Shown one piece after another: positions 1 to 5,940 of a stretch of DNA of 5,940 nucleotides. The notes beneath the pieces were generated by a model. The model ran no database searches. It had not been told where the DNA came from and saw only the letters and a list, made by a program, of their open reading frames with translations. The position numbers were made by a program, and so were the translations under genes. The stretch is from assembly GCA_029820915.1 (NCBI GenBank), contig JALGUI010000164.1:1-5940 (forward strand), written 5' to 3'. The first letter of the stretch is position 1; the number at the start of each line of letters is the position of its first letter. The DNA comes from Candidatus Zipacnadia bacterium (GTDB lineage Bacteria > Armatimonadota > Zipacnadia > Zipacnadales > UBA5352).

Positions 1-2046
1 TGGCGCCGCAGGTGGCTGCTGCTTGGTGTGCTCGCGGGGTGCGTCGGGATCGCGGTGGGGTACATCGTGCTGGCGACGCCCGTCTATGAGGCGCGGGCGG
101 AGCTGGTAGTGATCTCCGACCAGACGCCGCGCTCGGCCGTGCTGTCGGCGGCGGCGCCGCTGCTGTCGATGCTCGGCGAGCCGGTCTCGGCGCTGGGCGG
201 GGCCGATCTGGCCACTCAGATCCAGATCATCGGCAGCCGGCCGTCGCTCGAGGCGGCGTACGGGCTGATGCACGAGCGGCCGGAGCTGCTGCGCCGGCTC
301 GAGCGCGAGGGCATGACCGACGAGCTGTTCGGCTCGCTGGCCGATGTCGTCGAGAGCCTGCCCGCGCAGCCGCCGCCCGCGAGCTGGGCCGAGCGCTACC
401 AGGAGCTGCTCGAGTCCCTCATGGTGGCCATCATCGAGGACTCGGACATGATCGAGGTGCGGTGCGAGTCCGCCGACCGCGCACTCGGGCGCGACTTCGT
501 CAACGCCCTCGTGCTGGCGTACCTCGGCCGAAGCCTGGCCGACGCCCAGGCGACGACGCGGCGCACGAGGCGCTATGTGCAGGAGCAGCTCGTGGACGTG
601 GAGATCCGGCTGGCCGAGGCCGAGCACAGCCTGCGGCAGTTCGGGGAGCGCATCGGCACGGTGGCTCTGGACGAGTCCGCTCGCCAGCAGATCGGGCTGC
701 TGGTGCGGCTGACCGAGCAGGCGGCGATGGCCGAATCAACGATGAACGCGCGACGGGCGATGCAGGCTGAGCTGGGCAGTCGGCTCGACGAGGTCGAGGA
801 GCGCATCGAGGCGGCGATCACCGTTACGCGCAACCCGGAGATCGCCGAGCTGCAGCAGGCGCTGGCCGAGGCGGAGGCCGAGCGCGTGGGCCTGCTGGAG
901 GAGTACGCGCCCGGGAGCATGCCGGTGCGCCGGGCCGGCGCGGTCGTGGAGGAGCTGCGCGGGCGCCTGGCGGCGACGTCCGCCCAGGTGATCGGGTCGC
1001 GGCAGGAGGCCGTGAACCCGGTGGCGCAGCAGCTCCTGCAGGACATGGTCATCGCGCAGGGCGAGGAGCTGGCGGCGGCGCAGTCGCTGCGCGTGCTGCG
1101 CCGGGCGGCCGGTCGCGTCGAGGCGGACCTGTCGAGCCTGCCCGAGGACCAGGTGCTGCTGCTGCGCCTCCAGCGCGAGATCGATCTGCTCGAGCGCATC
1201 TACCTGGCGCTCAAGGAGAAGGAGCAGGAGTACGAGATATCCGAGCGCGCCACGGCGCCGGCGTCGCGGCTGGTCGAGCATGCGATCCTCCCGGACGAGC
1301 CCGCGCGCCCAAAGCGGCTGCTGAGCGTGGCGGCGGGCCTTGCGGCGGGGCTGCTGCTGGGCCTGCTCGCGGTGGGCATGGCCGAGCACCTGGACGATCG
1401 CCTGCACGATCCCGACCGCGCGGCGACGGCGCTGGGCGTGCCGGTGCTGGCGACCCTCGGGCGGGGCCGGCGTCGCGTCGAGGAGCCCGACGACCGCGCG
1501 CGCGAGGCCCTGCTGGCGGTCCTGAGGCAGATCCGGGCGGCGGCGCCCGCCGGCGGTCAGGCCGGCGCCGTGCTCGCGTGTACGCAGGGCGATGATGCCC
1601 GGGCCGTCGCGCGCGCGCTGGCAGACGTGGCCGCGGCGGACGGGGACCGCGTGCTGCTTATCGCGGGCGAGGGAGCCGGCCTGGCCGAGGCGGCAGCCGC
1701 GCGCCGGCCGGTCGAGGCGCCATCGCGCGTGACGGAGCTTGCGATGGGCGAGACGTCCCTGCAGCGGCTGCATCCCGAGGCGCTGGACTTCGTCCTGGGC
1801 GCCGGCGGCGCCGACCTGGTGTTGGCGGTCGCGACGGGCGCGAGCGGCGTGCTCCGGTCGGCGCCTCTGCTGCGACCGGCGCGGCCGCTGGTGCTGTGCA
1901 TCGACCTGCGCCGCACGACGGCGACGGCCGCCCGGCGCGTGCTGCGCCTCGTGGGCGATCGAGGGGCGCCGGTGCTGGGCCTCGTCGCCACCGGGGGGGC
2001 GGGCAGCTCGCCGGACTACTGCCCGCCGAGAGAGCGAGAGCCGTGA
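1..2046 (+). CDS. Polysaccharide co-polymerase (Wzz/GNVR) with degenerate BY-kinase-like domain, 5' partial
   Basis: An inner-membrane chain-length determinant of the kind that controls polymerisation or export of exopolysaccharide, capsule or O-antigen. The reading frame is open from base 1, beginning with the basic segment WRRRW, so the true start lies upstream; 681 codons are present (residues counted from nt 1). Membrane segment 1 is about residues 6-24, followed by the typical Wzz entry TPVYEARAELVV. Residues ~177-418 are rich in charged heptads, as in the periplasmic coiled coils of this family. A GNVR-like end (LQREIDLLERIY) and the proline motif P431/P434/P437 precede membrane segment 2, ~440-460. 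After a GVPVLATL linker comes a BY-kinase-shaped domain, but the Walker A Lys-Ser-Thr is A533-R534-A535, the Walker A' Asp is A555 and the Walker B Asp is V610. There is no C-terminal tyrosine cluster; Y673 is the only tyrosine near the end. The family call is firm; loss of kinase activity is inferred from alignment by eye. Confidence 0.93.
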   Translation, partial: WRRRWLLLGVLAGCVGIAVGYIVLATPVYEARAELVVISDQTPRSAVLSAAAPLLSMLGEPVSALGGADLATQIQIIGSRPSLEAAYGLMHERPELLRRLEREGMTDELFGSLADVVESLPAQPPPASWAERYQELLESLMVAIIEDSDMIEVRCESADRALGRDFVNALVLAYLGRSLADAQATTRRTRRYVQEQLVDVEIRLAEAEHSLRQFGERIGTVALDESARQQIGLLVRLTEQAAMAESTMNARRAMQAELGSRLDEVEERIEAAITVTRNPEIAELQQALAEAEAERVGLLEEYAPGSMPVRRAGAVVEELRGRLAATSAQVIGSRQEAVNPVAQQLLQDMVIAQGEELAAAQSLRVLRRAAGRVEADLSSLPEDQVLLLRLQREIDLLERIYLALKEKEQEYEISERATAPASRLVEHAILPDEPARPKRLLSVAAGLAAGLLLGLLAVGMAEHLDDRLHDPDRAATALGVPVLATLGRGRRRVEEPDDRAREALLAVLRQIRAAAPAGGQAGAVLACTQGDDARAVARALADVAAADGDRVLLIAGEGAGLAEAAAARRPVEAPSRVTELAMGETSLQRLHPEALDFVLGAGGADLVLAVATGASGVLRSAPLLRPARPLVLCIDLRRTTATAARRVLRLVGDRGAPVLGLVATGGAGSSPDYCPPREREP

Positions 2047-2073
2047 TGCCTCGTGCGGGGCTGCCGCGGGATG

Positions 2074-2110
2074 AGAGGAGGGCGGGCCGCTGTTCGGCCG
2101 CCGCGACGCC
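2074..2110 (+). promoter_or_regulatory. Distant Shine-Dalgarno plus GC hairpin before the first phosphodiesterase gene
   Basis: The 64-nt gap after the co-polymerase gene contains a near-perfect Shine-Dalgarno sequence, AGAGGAGG at 2074-2081, but it lies 29 nt before the ATG at 2111. Between them a stem can form: 2082-2084 with 2099-2101 and 2086-2089 with 2095-2098, with G2085 bulged and loop CTGTT (2090-2094). That is seven G-C pairs. Folding would place the Shine-Dalgarno about nine nt from the ATG. Alternatively, an in-frame CTG at 2090, eight nt after AGGAGG, could be the start and add seven residues. No T-run follows the stem, so it does not look like a terminator. The base pairing is read directly; its role is inferred. 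Confidence 0.4.
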
Positions 2111-3778
2111 ATGCTGCTCGTAATCGGCATCGACGGGGCCAACCCCGATCTGATCGAGCGTCTGACCTCAACCGGTCAGATGCCGACGCTGCGCGCCCTC
2201 ATGCGCCACGGCGTGTACGCTCGCCTCGAGCCACCGCCCAACTGCGGTCCCATCTGCTCGTGGTCGAGCCTGCTTACCGGGGTGAACCCCGGCAAGCACG
2301 GCGTGTGGGACCTGCGCAACCTGGCGCCCGAGAGCTACGAGTGGCAGCCCGCGCACGCCCGTCTGCTGCGGGCCCCGACGCTGTCGCAGATACTGACGGA
2401 TCGCGGTCGCGAGGTCGGGACCGCGTTCGTTCCCATGACCTACCCGGCGCGCGAGGCGGAGTGGACGACCATCGCAGGCTGGCTGGCCCCCTCGATCGAC
2501 GCCGAGGGCTTCGCCCACCCCAAGCGCGTGGCGAGCATGGCCGCTACGCGGCTGCGGGGGGTGCCGCTCTCGGCCCAGCTCGGCGGGTTCGCGGCCACCG
2601 GCCGCTATGAGGCCGGGCTCGAGCACGCCCTCGAGGCGCTGGAGGCCAAGTGCGCGCTGGCCGAGGATCTCCTCGCCGATCGCCGGTGGGACATGCTGGT
2701 CGTCAACCTGACGGAGCTCGATCGGGTGATGCGCTGGTACTGGCACCTGCACGACCGCGATCACCCCGATTACCGCGAGGACCTGCACGCCGCCCACGGC
2801 GATCTGATCGGGCGCATGCACTCCGAGGTGGACGCGGCGGTCGCGCGCCTGATCGGCGGCCTGGGGCCCGACGATCATCTGCTGGTGCTCTCGACGTACG
2901 GCGTCGGCGTCAACAGCCGCGCCCCCGCGTGCGTGGCGGAGCTGATGTCCCACCTCGACCTGCTCATCGGCCGGTCGGCCGCCGGGGGCCTGTGGCACGG
3001 CCTGGCGCGGACCATGGGCGGTGCGGCCGACGGCCTGCTGGCGTTCCTGCACCGGCTGCTGCCCGGACGGCTCGCCGAGCTGCTGCCGCCGATGGCGGAG
3101 GAGGAGCGTACGCGCGTCGCGGACGCCGACCCCTGGCTCGACTATGAGCGGACGTGGGTGATCCCCGCACCGGGCGGTCACATGTTCCTCAACACCGAGG
3201 CCGAGTTCCCTCTGGGCGGCGTAAGCAATGCGCTGGTCGATCAACTCGCGCTGCGCGTCTCCTCGGCCCTGCAGACGGCGATAGACCCGGCGACCGGTCG
3301 CCGGCCGCTGCAGTGGGTGCGCAGGCGGGAGCAGGTGTGCAGCGGGCCCTTCGTGACGCGCATTCCGCACATCGTCACCTGCTGGGACGCCGGGCGTGTG
3401 GTCGAGGGGATGACGGTCACGGGGCGCGACGGGCGGGTGCACGTCGCCCGGCCGACCGGCGGGAGGACGCCGAGCGGTGCCCCATGCGTCGGAGGCATCC
3501 TGATCGCCGCCGGCGCGGGCCTGCGCCGTGGCGTGCGCGTCGAGGGCGCTCGCGTCGAGGACGTGGCGGCCACCATCGTACACCTGTGCGGCGAACGCGT
3601 GCCCGGCTACTTCGATGGCCGCGTGCTGGACGAGGCCATGGCCCCGGGCTTCCTGCAGGACCGCCCCGTGCGCTTCCTCGAGCGTGACATGCCCCACATC
3701 ATCGATGACCCGACGCGTGCCGTTGAGGTGTCGAGGATCGTGCGCGAACACCTGAGAGGCCTGGGCTACGAGTACTGA
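2111..3778 (+). CDS. Alkaline-phosphatase-superfamily phosphodiesterase-like protein, predicted catalytically inactive
   Basis: A 555-residue cytosolic protein (no signal peptide or membrane segment) of the type I phosphodiesterase / predicted AP-superfamily phosphohydrolase group. The fold landmarks are clear: GIDG at 6-9, LTGVNPGKHG at 55-64, GWL and GF blocks in the middle, and GGILIAAG near 461-468. It is clearly paralogous to the next gene. At catalytic positions it keeps only Asp8 and Asp204. The nucleophile position is Pro47, and the metal ligands His, Asp, His and His of the sister are Arg208, Thr262, Tyr263 and Pro458. The frame is uninterrupted at near-normal family length, so this looks like a maintained pseudoenzyme rather than a decaying gene. 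The ATG at 2111 is preferred because it gives the same N-terminus as the sister; a CTG at 2090 is an alternative. It ends in LRGLGYEY. The stop lies one base before the next ATG, implying translational coupling. A non-hydrolytic role (binding partner, regulator or scaffold for its sister) is inferred; a different chemistry cannot be excluded. Confidence 0.9.
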   Translation: MLLVIGIDGANPDLIERLTSTGQMPTLRALMRHGVYARLEPPPNCGPICSWSSLLTGVNPGKHGVWDLRNLAPESYEWQPAHARLLRAPTLSQILTDRGREVGTAFVPMTYPAREAEWTTIAGWLAPSIDAEGFAHPKRVASMAATRLRGVPLSAQLGGFAATGRYEAGLEHALEALEAKCALAEDLLADRRWDMLVVNLTELDRVMRWYWHLHDRDHPDYREDLHAAHGDLIGRMHSEVDAAVARLIGGLGPDDHLLVLSTYGVGVNSRAPACVAELMSHLDLLIGRSAAGGLWHGLARTMGGAADGLLAFLHRLLPGRLAELLPPMAEEERTRVADADPWLDYERTWVIPAPGGHMFLNTEAEFPLGGVSNALVDQLALRVSSALQTAIDPATGRRPLQWVRRREQVCSGPFVTRIPHIVTCWDAGRVVEGMTVTGRDGRVHVARPTGGRTPSGAPCVGGILIAAGAGLRRGVRVEGARVEDVAATIVHLCGERVPGYFDGRVLDEAMAPGFLQDRPVRFLERDMPHIIDDPTRAVEVSRIVREHLRGLGYEY

Positions 3779-3779
3779 C

Positions 3780-5426
3780 ATGCCGCGGCTGCTGATCGTC
3801 GGTATCGATGGCCTGCCACCGGCGCTGCTCGAGCGGCTGCTGTCCGAGGGCCGCCTTCCGGCCCTGGCGGCGCTGGCGCGGCGCGGCTGCCTGGGCGTGC
3901 TGCGCTCGACCCCTAACTACCAGAGCGCCTCCGCCTGGACGTCGCTGGTGACCGGCGTCAACCCCGGCAAGCACGGGATCCTGCACTTCACCAACCCCGT
4001 GCGTGGCGACTACGGCGTCGCGCAGATCGACGCCGGGGCGCGGCGGTGCCCGAGCGTCTGGCGGTTGCTGTCGGACGCGGGCGCGAAGGTCGCGGCCCTC
4101 AACCTCCCGGTGTCGTTCCCCGCGGAGGACGTTCGGGGCGTGATGGTCGCGGGCTGGCTGTGTCCGTCGCTCGACACGGTCGGGTTCACGCAGCCGCCCG
4201 ACCTGGCCGGGGAGATCGCGCGGCGGTTCGGCGACTACCCCATCCACCCCGACGTGCGCAGGCACGCCGCGGCCGGGCACTTCGACCGCGCCGCGGCGGC
4301 CGCGACGCATGGCATCGACGTCAAGGGCCGCGTGGCGCGGTGGCTGCTCGAGCGCGAGCGCCCGGACGTGCTGGGCGCGGTCTTCACCGAGTGCGACTCG
4401 CTGCAGCACTGGTGCTGGCACATCCTCGACGAGGGCCATCCCGAGCATGACGCGTCGCTCGCCGAACGCTGGCTGGACGCGCTGTTGGGCGTCTATGAGG
4501 CGGCCGACCGCCAGGTCGCGGCGCTGCTCGACGCGGCCGGCGAGGACGTGGACGTCCTGGTCGTCTCCGACCACGGCCAGGCGCCGAACTCCGGCGCGCA
4601 GGTGCTGCTGCGCCCGTGGTTGATGGCGGCCGGCTACCTTGTGCCGCGGCGGCGTTCGGCACTGCGCCGCGCGCTGGATCGCGTCGTGTCGGCGGGCTTC
4701 GAGCTGGCGAAGAACCGCGCGCCGGGCCGCCTCAAGGCGCTGCTGCGCTCGCGCCTGCCCGGCCTGCAGACCCGCGCTCAGGCCGGGACGCGCGCCATGG
4801 CCACGGACTGGGCGCGGACGCGCGCGTGGACCGAGGCCGGGCATGTCTTCGTGAACCTGCGCGGGCGCCAGCCCGAGGGCGTGGTGGAGCCGGGCGAGGA
4901 GTGTGAGCGTCTGCTCTCGGAGCTGGAGGGCGAGCTGGCGTCGCTGGTGGACGCCGAGAGCGGCGAGCCGGTCGTGGCGGCCACGACGCGCGGGGCCGAG
5001 GAGTTCCACGGCCCGCACGCGGACATCATGCCCGACCTGCTCGTGCACTGGCGCAACGAGCGGCGCGTGACGGCCGTCCGCCGGCGCGGTCAGGTCATCG
5101 TCCACCCGTCGCCGCCGAGGCTGCCGACCGGCGCCCACCACCCGGACGGCACGCTGCTGGCGGCCGGGCCGAGCTTTCGCACGGGCGTGCGCCCCGTGGC
5201 TCAGTCGATCTGCGACGTGGCGCCGACGGTCCTGCACCTGTCGGGCCAGGCCGTGCCGTCATACATGGACGGCGAGGTGATGGTTGGCCTGCTGACGCCG
5301 GATGCGGCGCAGGATGTTCGCACCGTGGCGGTGAATCTACCGACGGGTGCGGCGAACGGTGGGGCGGCACCCGATGGGGACGAGATCGTTGCGCGGCGCC
5401 TCCGCTCGCTAGGATACATCGAATAG
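3780..5426 (+). CDS. Alkaline-phosphatase-superfamily phosphodiesterase/phosphohydrolase, predicted active
   Basis: A 548-residue predicted metal-dependent phosphohydrolase or phosphodiesterase, cytosolic by lack of a signal peptide. The complete catalytic set of the family is visible: Asp10 in GIDG, nucleophile Ser49 in YQSASAW just before TGVNPGKHG, Asp206 and His210 in CDSLQHW, Asp264 and His265 in SDHG, and His453 in TGAHHPDG. In this superfamily these bind two divalent metals, usually zinc, and the Ser/Thr attacks phosphorus. The inserted segment TRAWTEAGHVFVNLRGRQP with the later GPHADIMPDLLVHW block is typical of the predicted AP-superfamily phosphohydrolases found widely in bacteria. 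It ends in LRSLGYIE, a tail shared in form with its upstream paralogue. The ATG lies one base after the upstream stop; the nearest purine-rich sequence (GAGAGG, 3754-3759) is about 20 nt away, so start by coupling is likely. Substrate is unknown; from context it may be a lipid-linked sugar phosphate, a nucleotide sugar or a phosphoryl substituent of the polymer. Confidence 0.94.
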   Translation: MPRLLIVGIDGLPPALLERLLSEGRLPALAALARRGCLGVLRSTPNYQSASAWTSLVTGVNPGKHGILHFTNPVRGDYGVAQIDAGARRCPSVWRLLSDAGAKVAALNLPVSFPAEDVRGVMVAGWLCPSLDTVGFTQPPDLAGEIARRFGDYPIHPDVRRHAAAGHFDRAAAAATHGIDVKGRVARWLLERERPDVLGAVFTECDSLQHWCWHILDEGHPEHDASLAERWLDALLGVYEAADRQVAALLDAAGEDVDVLVVSDHGQAPNSGAQVLLRPWLMAAGYLVPRRRSALRRALDRVVSAGFELAKNRAPGRLKALLRSRLPGLQTRAQAGTRAMATDWARTRAWTEAGHVFVNLRGRQPEGVVEPGEECERLLSELEGELASLVDAESGEPVVAATTRGAEEFHGPHADIMPDLLVHWRNERRVTAVRRRGQVIVHPSPPRLPTGAHHPDGTLLAAGPSFRTGVRPVAQSICDVAPTVLHLSGQAVPSYMDGEVMVGLLTPDAAQDVRTVAVNLPTGAANGGAAPDGDEIVARRLRSLGYIE

Positions 5427-5432
5427 GGGTGA
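5425..5432 (+). promoter_or_regulatory. Ribosome binding site of the methyltransferase gene
   Basis: AGGGGTGA, a close match to the Shine-Dalgarno consensus, overlaps the TAG stop of the phosphodiesterase gene and lies five nt before the ATG at 5438. It is the best-placed ribosome binding site in the window and supports both the chosen start and cotranscription. Confidence 0.65.
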
Positions 5433-5437
5433 CTGCT

Positions 5438-5940
5438 ATGCTCTCCGACGAGCTGCTCGCGGTGATGCTGTGTCCCGCGTGTGGCGGAACGCCCCTGCGG
5501 CTGGACGTGGATACGACCTCCGGCGACGTGGTCACCGAGGGCAGCTTGGCCTGCCCGGACTGCAAGCGGTGGCACCACGTCATTGACGACATCCCCAGCC
5601 TGATGCCGCCGCAGCTCGCCTCCAGCCTTAAGGCCGCCGACGACAAGTGGGCGGAGTGGCGCCTCGTGATGGACGAGTTCCTCCGCTGGCGTGAGCAGAC
5701 GTGGTCGGAGGCTGAGGCGGCGAGGGAGCGTCGCGAGACGGCCGCCGGGATGCATCGGCGCTTCCTCGACTTCTGCGAGCTGCCGCTCGAGCGCCATCTG
5801 TTGCTCGACATTGGTGCCGGCACCGGACACATCGCCGACCTGGTGGGCGACGATTGCGTCTACATCGGGATCGACCCCCTGCCCGGCGGACGTGCCCCCG
5901 ACCGCGAGGAGCTGCCGGCGCACATGCCGCGCCCGTCCCG
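5438..5940 (+). CDS. Trm112-like zinc-ribbon domain fused to class I SAM methyltransferase, 3' partial
   Basis: The frame from ATG 5438 stays open to the end of the window (167 codons plus two bases). The N-terminus is a Trm112-like zinc ribbon: MLCPACGG supplies Cys12 and Cys15, ACPDCKRWHHVIDDIPSLMP supplies Cys39 and Cys42 and the characteristic domain ending. A charged helical linker (about 60-118) leads into a Rossmann methyltransferase, with motif I LLLDIGAGTGHIADL at 121-135 and the acidic strand-2 end YIGIDPLPGG at 142-151, where Asp146 probably contacts the ribose of SAM. The fused architecture is familiar for methyltransferases of the methyltransf_11/25 type, which include sugar and lipid modifiers. 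It sits 11 nt after the phosphodiesterase gene in the same likely operon, so a role in methylating a polysaccharide sugar or end group is plausible but unproven. Acceptor-binding residues lie beyond the window. Confidence 0.92.
   Translation, partial: MLSDELLAVMLCPACGGTPLRLDVDTTSGDVVTEGSLACPDCKRWHHVIDDIPSLMPPQLASSLKAADDKWAEWRLVMDEFLRWREQTWSEAEAARERRETAAGMHRRFLDFCELPLERHLLLDIGAGTGHIADLVGDDCVYIGIDPLPGGRAPDREELPAHMPRPS

Noticed and set aside
1993..1999. Run of seven G as a phase-variation tract
   Set aside because: It lies within the last 17 codons of the co-polymerase, so slippage would change only a short tail, and runs of this length are not rare at this GC content.
28..2046. GTG at nt 28 as the start of the co-polymerase gene
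   Set aside because: The frame is open upstream to base 1 and already encodes the basic WRRRW and the first part of membrane segment 1, so starting at 28 would cut the membrane segment. The gene begins outside the window.
2081..2102. GC hairpin as a transcription terminator between the first two genes
   Set aside because: No T-rich tract follows the stem, and the downstream gene starts nine bases later in the same apparent operon.
2046..2123. A 25-codon frame starting with an ATG that overlaps the co-polymerase stop (TGATG)
   Set aside because: The overlap looks like translational coupling, but the peptide has no recognisable features, overlaps the next gene's start by 13 bases and is short enough to arise by chance.
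736..5923. Long minus-strand open frames (736-2142, 2168-3781, 3699-5237, 5201-5923)
   Set aside because: They lie opposite clearly recognisable genes, are rich in Arg, His, Gln and Ala with no recognisable motif, and are expected from antisense reading of very GC-rich coding DNA.

Overview
The window is very GC-rich and densely coding, with all genes on the + strand: four genes, two of them cut by the window edges. The first gene is a Wzz/GNVR-type polysaccharide co-polymerase. This points to a bacterium making a surface or secreted polysaccharide, probably one with two membranes. The phylum cannot be decided from this window: there is no rRNA, tRNA or housekeeping marker, and the high GC alone fits several phyla. 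No mobile element, CRISPR array, RNA gene or long unexplained gap is visible.

Layout: (1) nt 1-2046 is the 3' part of a chain-length determinant protein with two membrane segments, a long coiled-coil periplasmic region, and a C-terminal cytoplasmic domain shaped like a bacterial tyrosine kinase (BY-kinase) but lacking every nucleotide-binding signature. (2) nt 2047-2110 is a 64-nt gap with a strong Shine-Dalgarno sequence followed by a GC hairpin. (3) nt 2111-3778 and (4) nt 3780-5426 are tandem paralogues of the alkaline-phosphatase/type I phosphodiesterase superfamily, one base apart. The second keeps the full catalytic set. The first has lost the nucleophile and four of six metal ligands but is otherwise an intact 555-codon gene, so it looks like a pseudoenzyme. 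(5) nt 5438-5940 is the 5' part of a Trm112-like zinc-ribbon plus SAM-dependent methyltransferase fusion that runs off the window.

The short gaps (64, 1 and 11 nt), shared strand and lack of terminators suggest one operon inside a polysaccharide biosynthesis/export locus. The most likely reading is that the co-polymerase controls polymer length or export, while the phosphodiesterase pair and the methyltransferase modify the polymer, its lipid carrier or its precursors. The substrates cannot be read from the sequence. The most notable point is that two of the four proteins carry an enzyme fold whose catalytic residues have been replaced: the kinase-like domain of the co-polymerase and the first phosphodiesterase. 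The second of these sits next to an apparently active sister.
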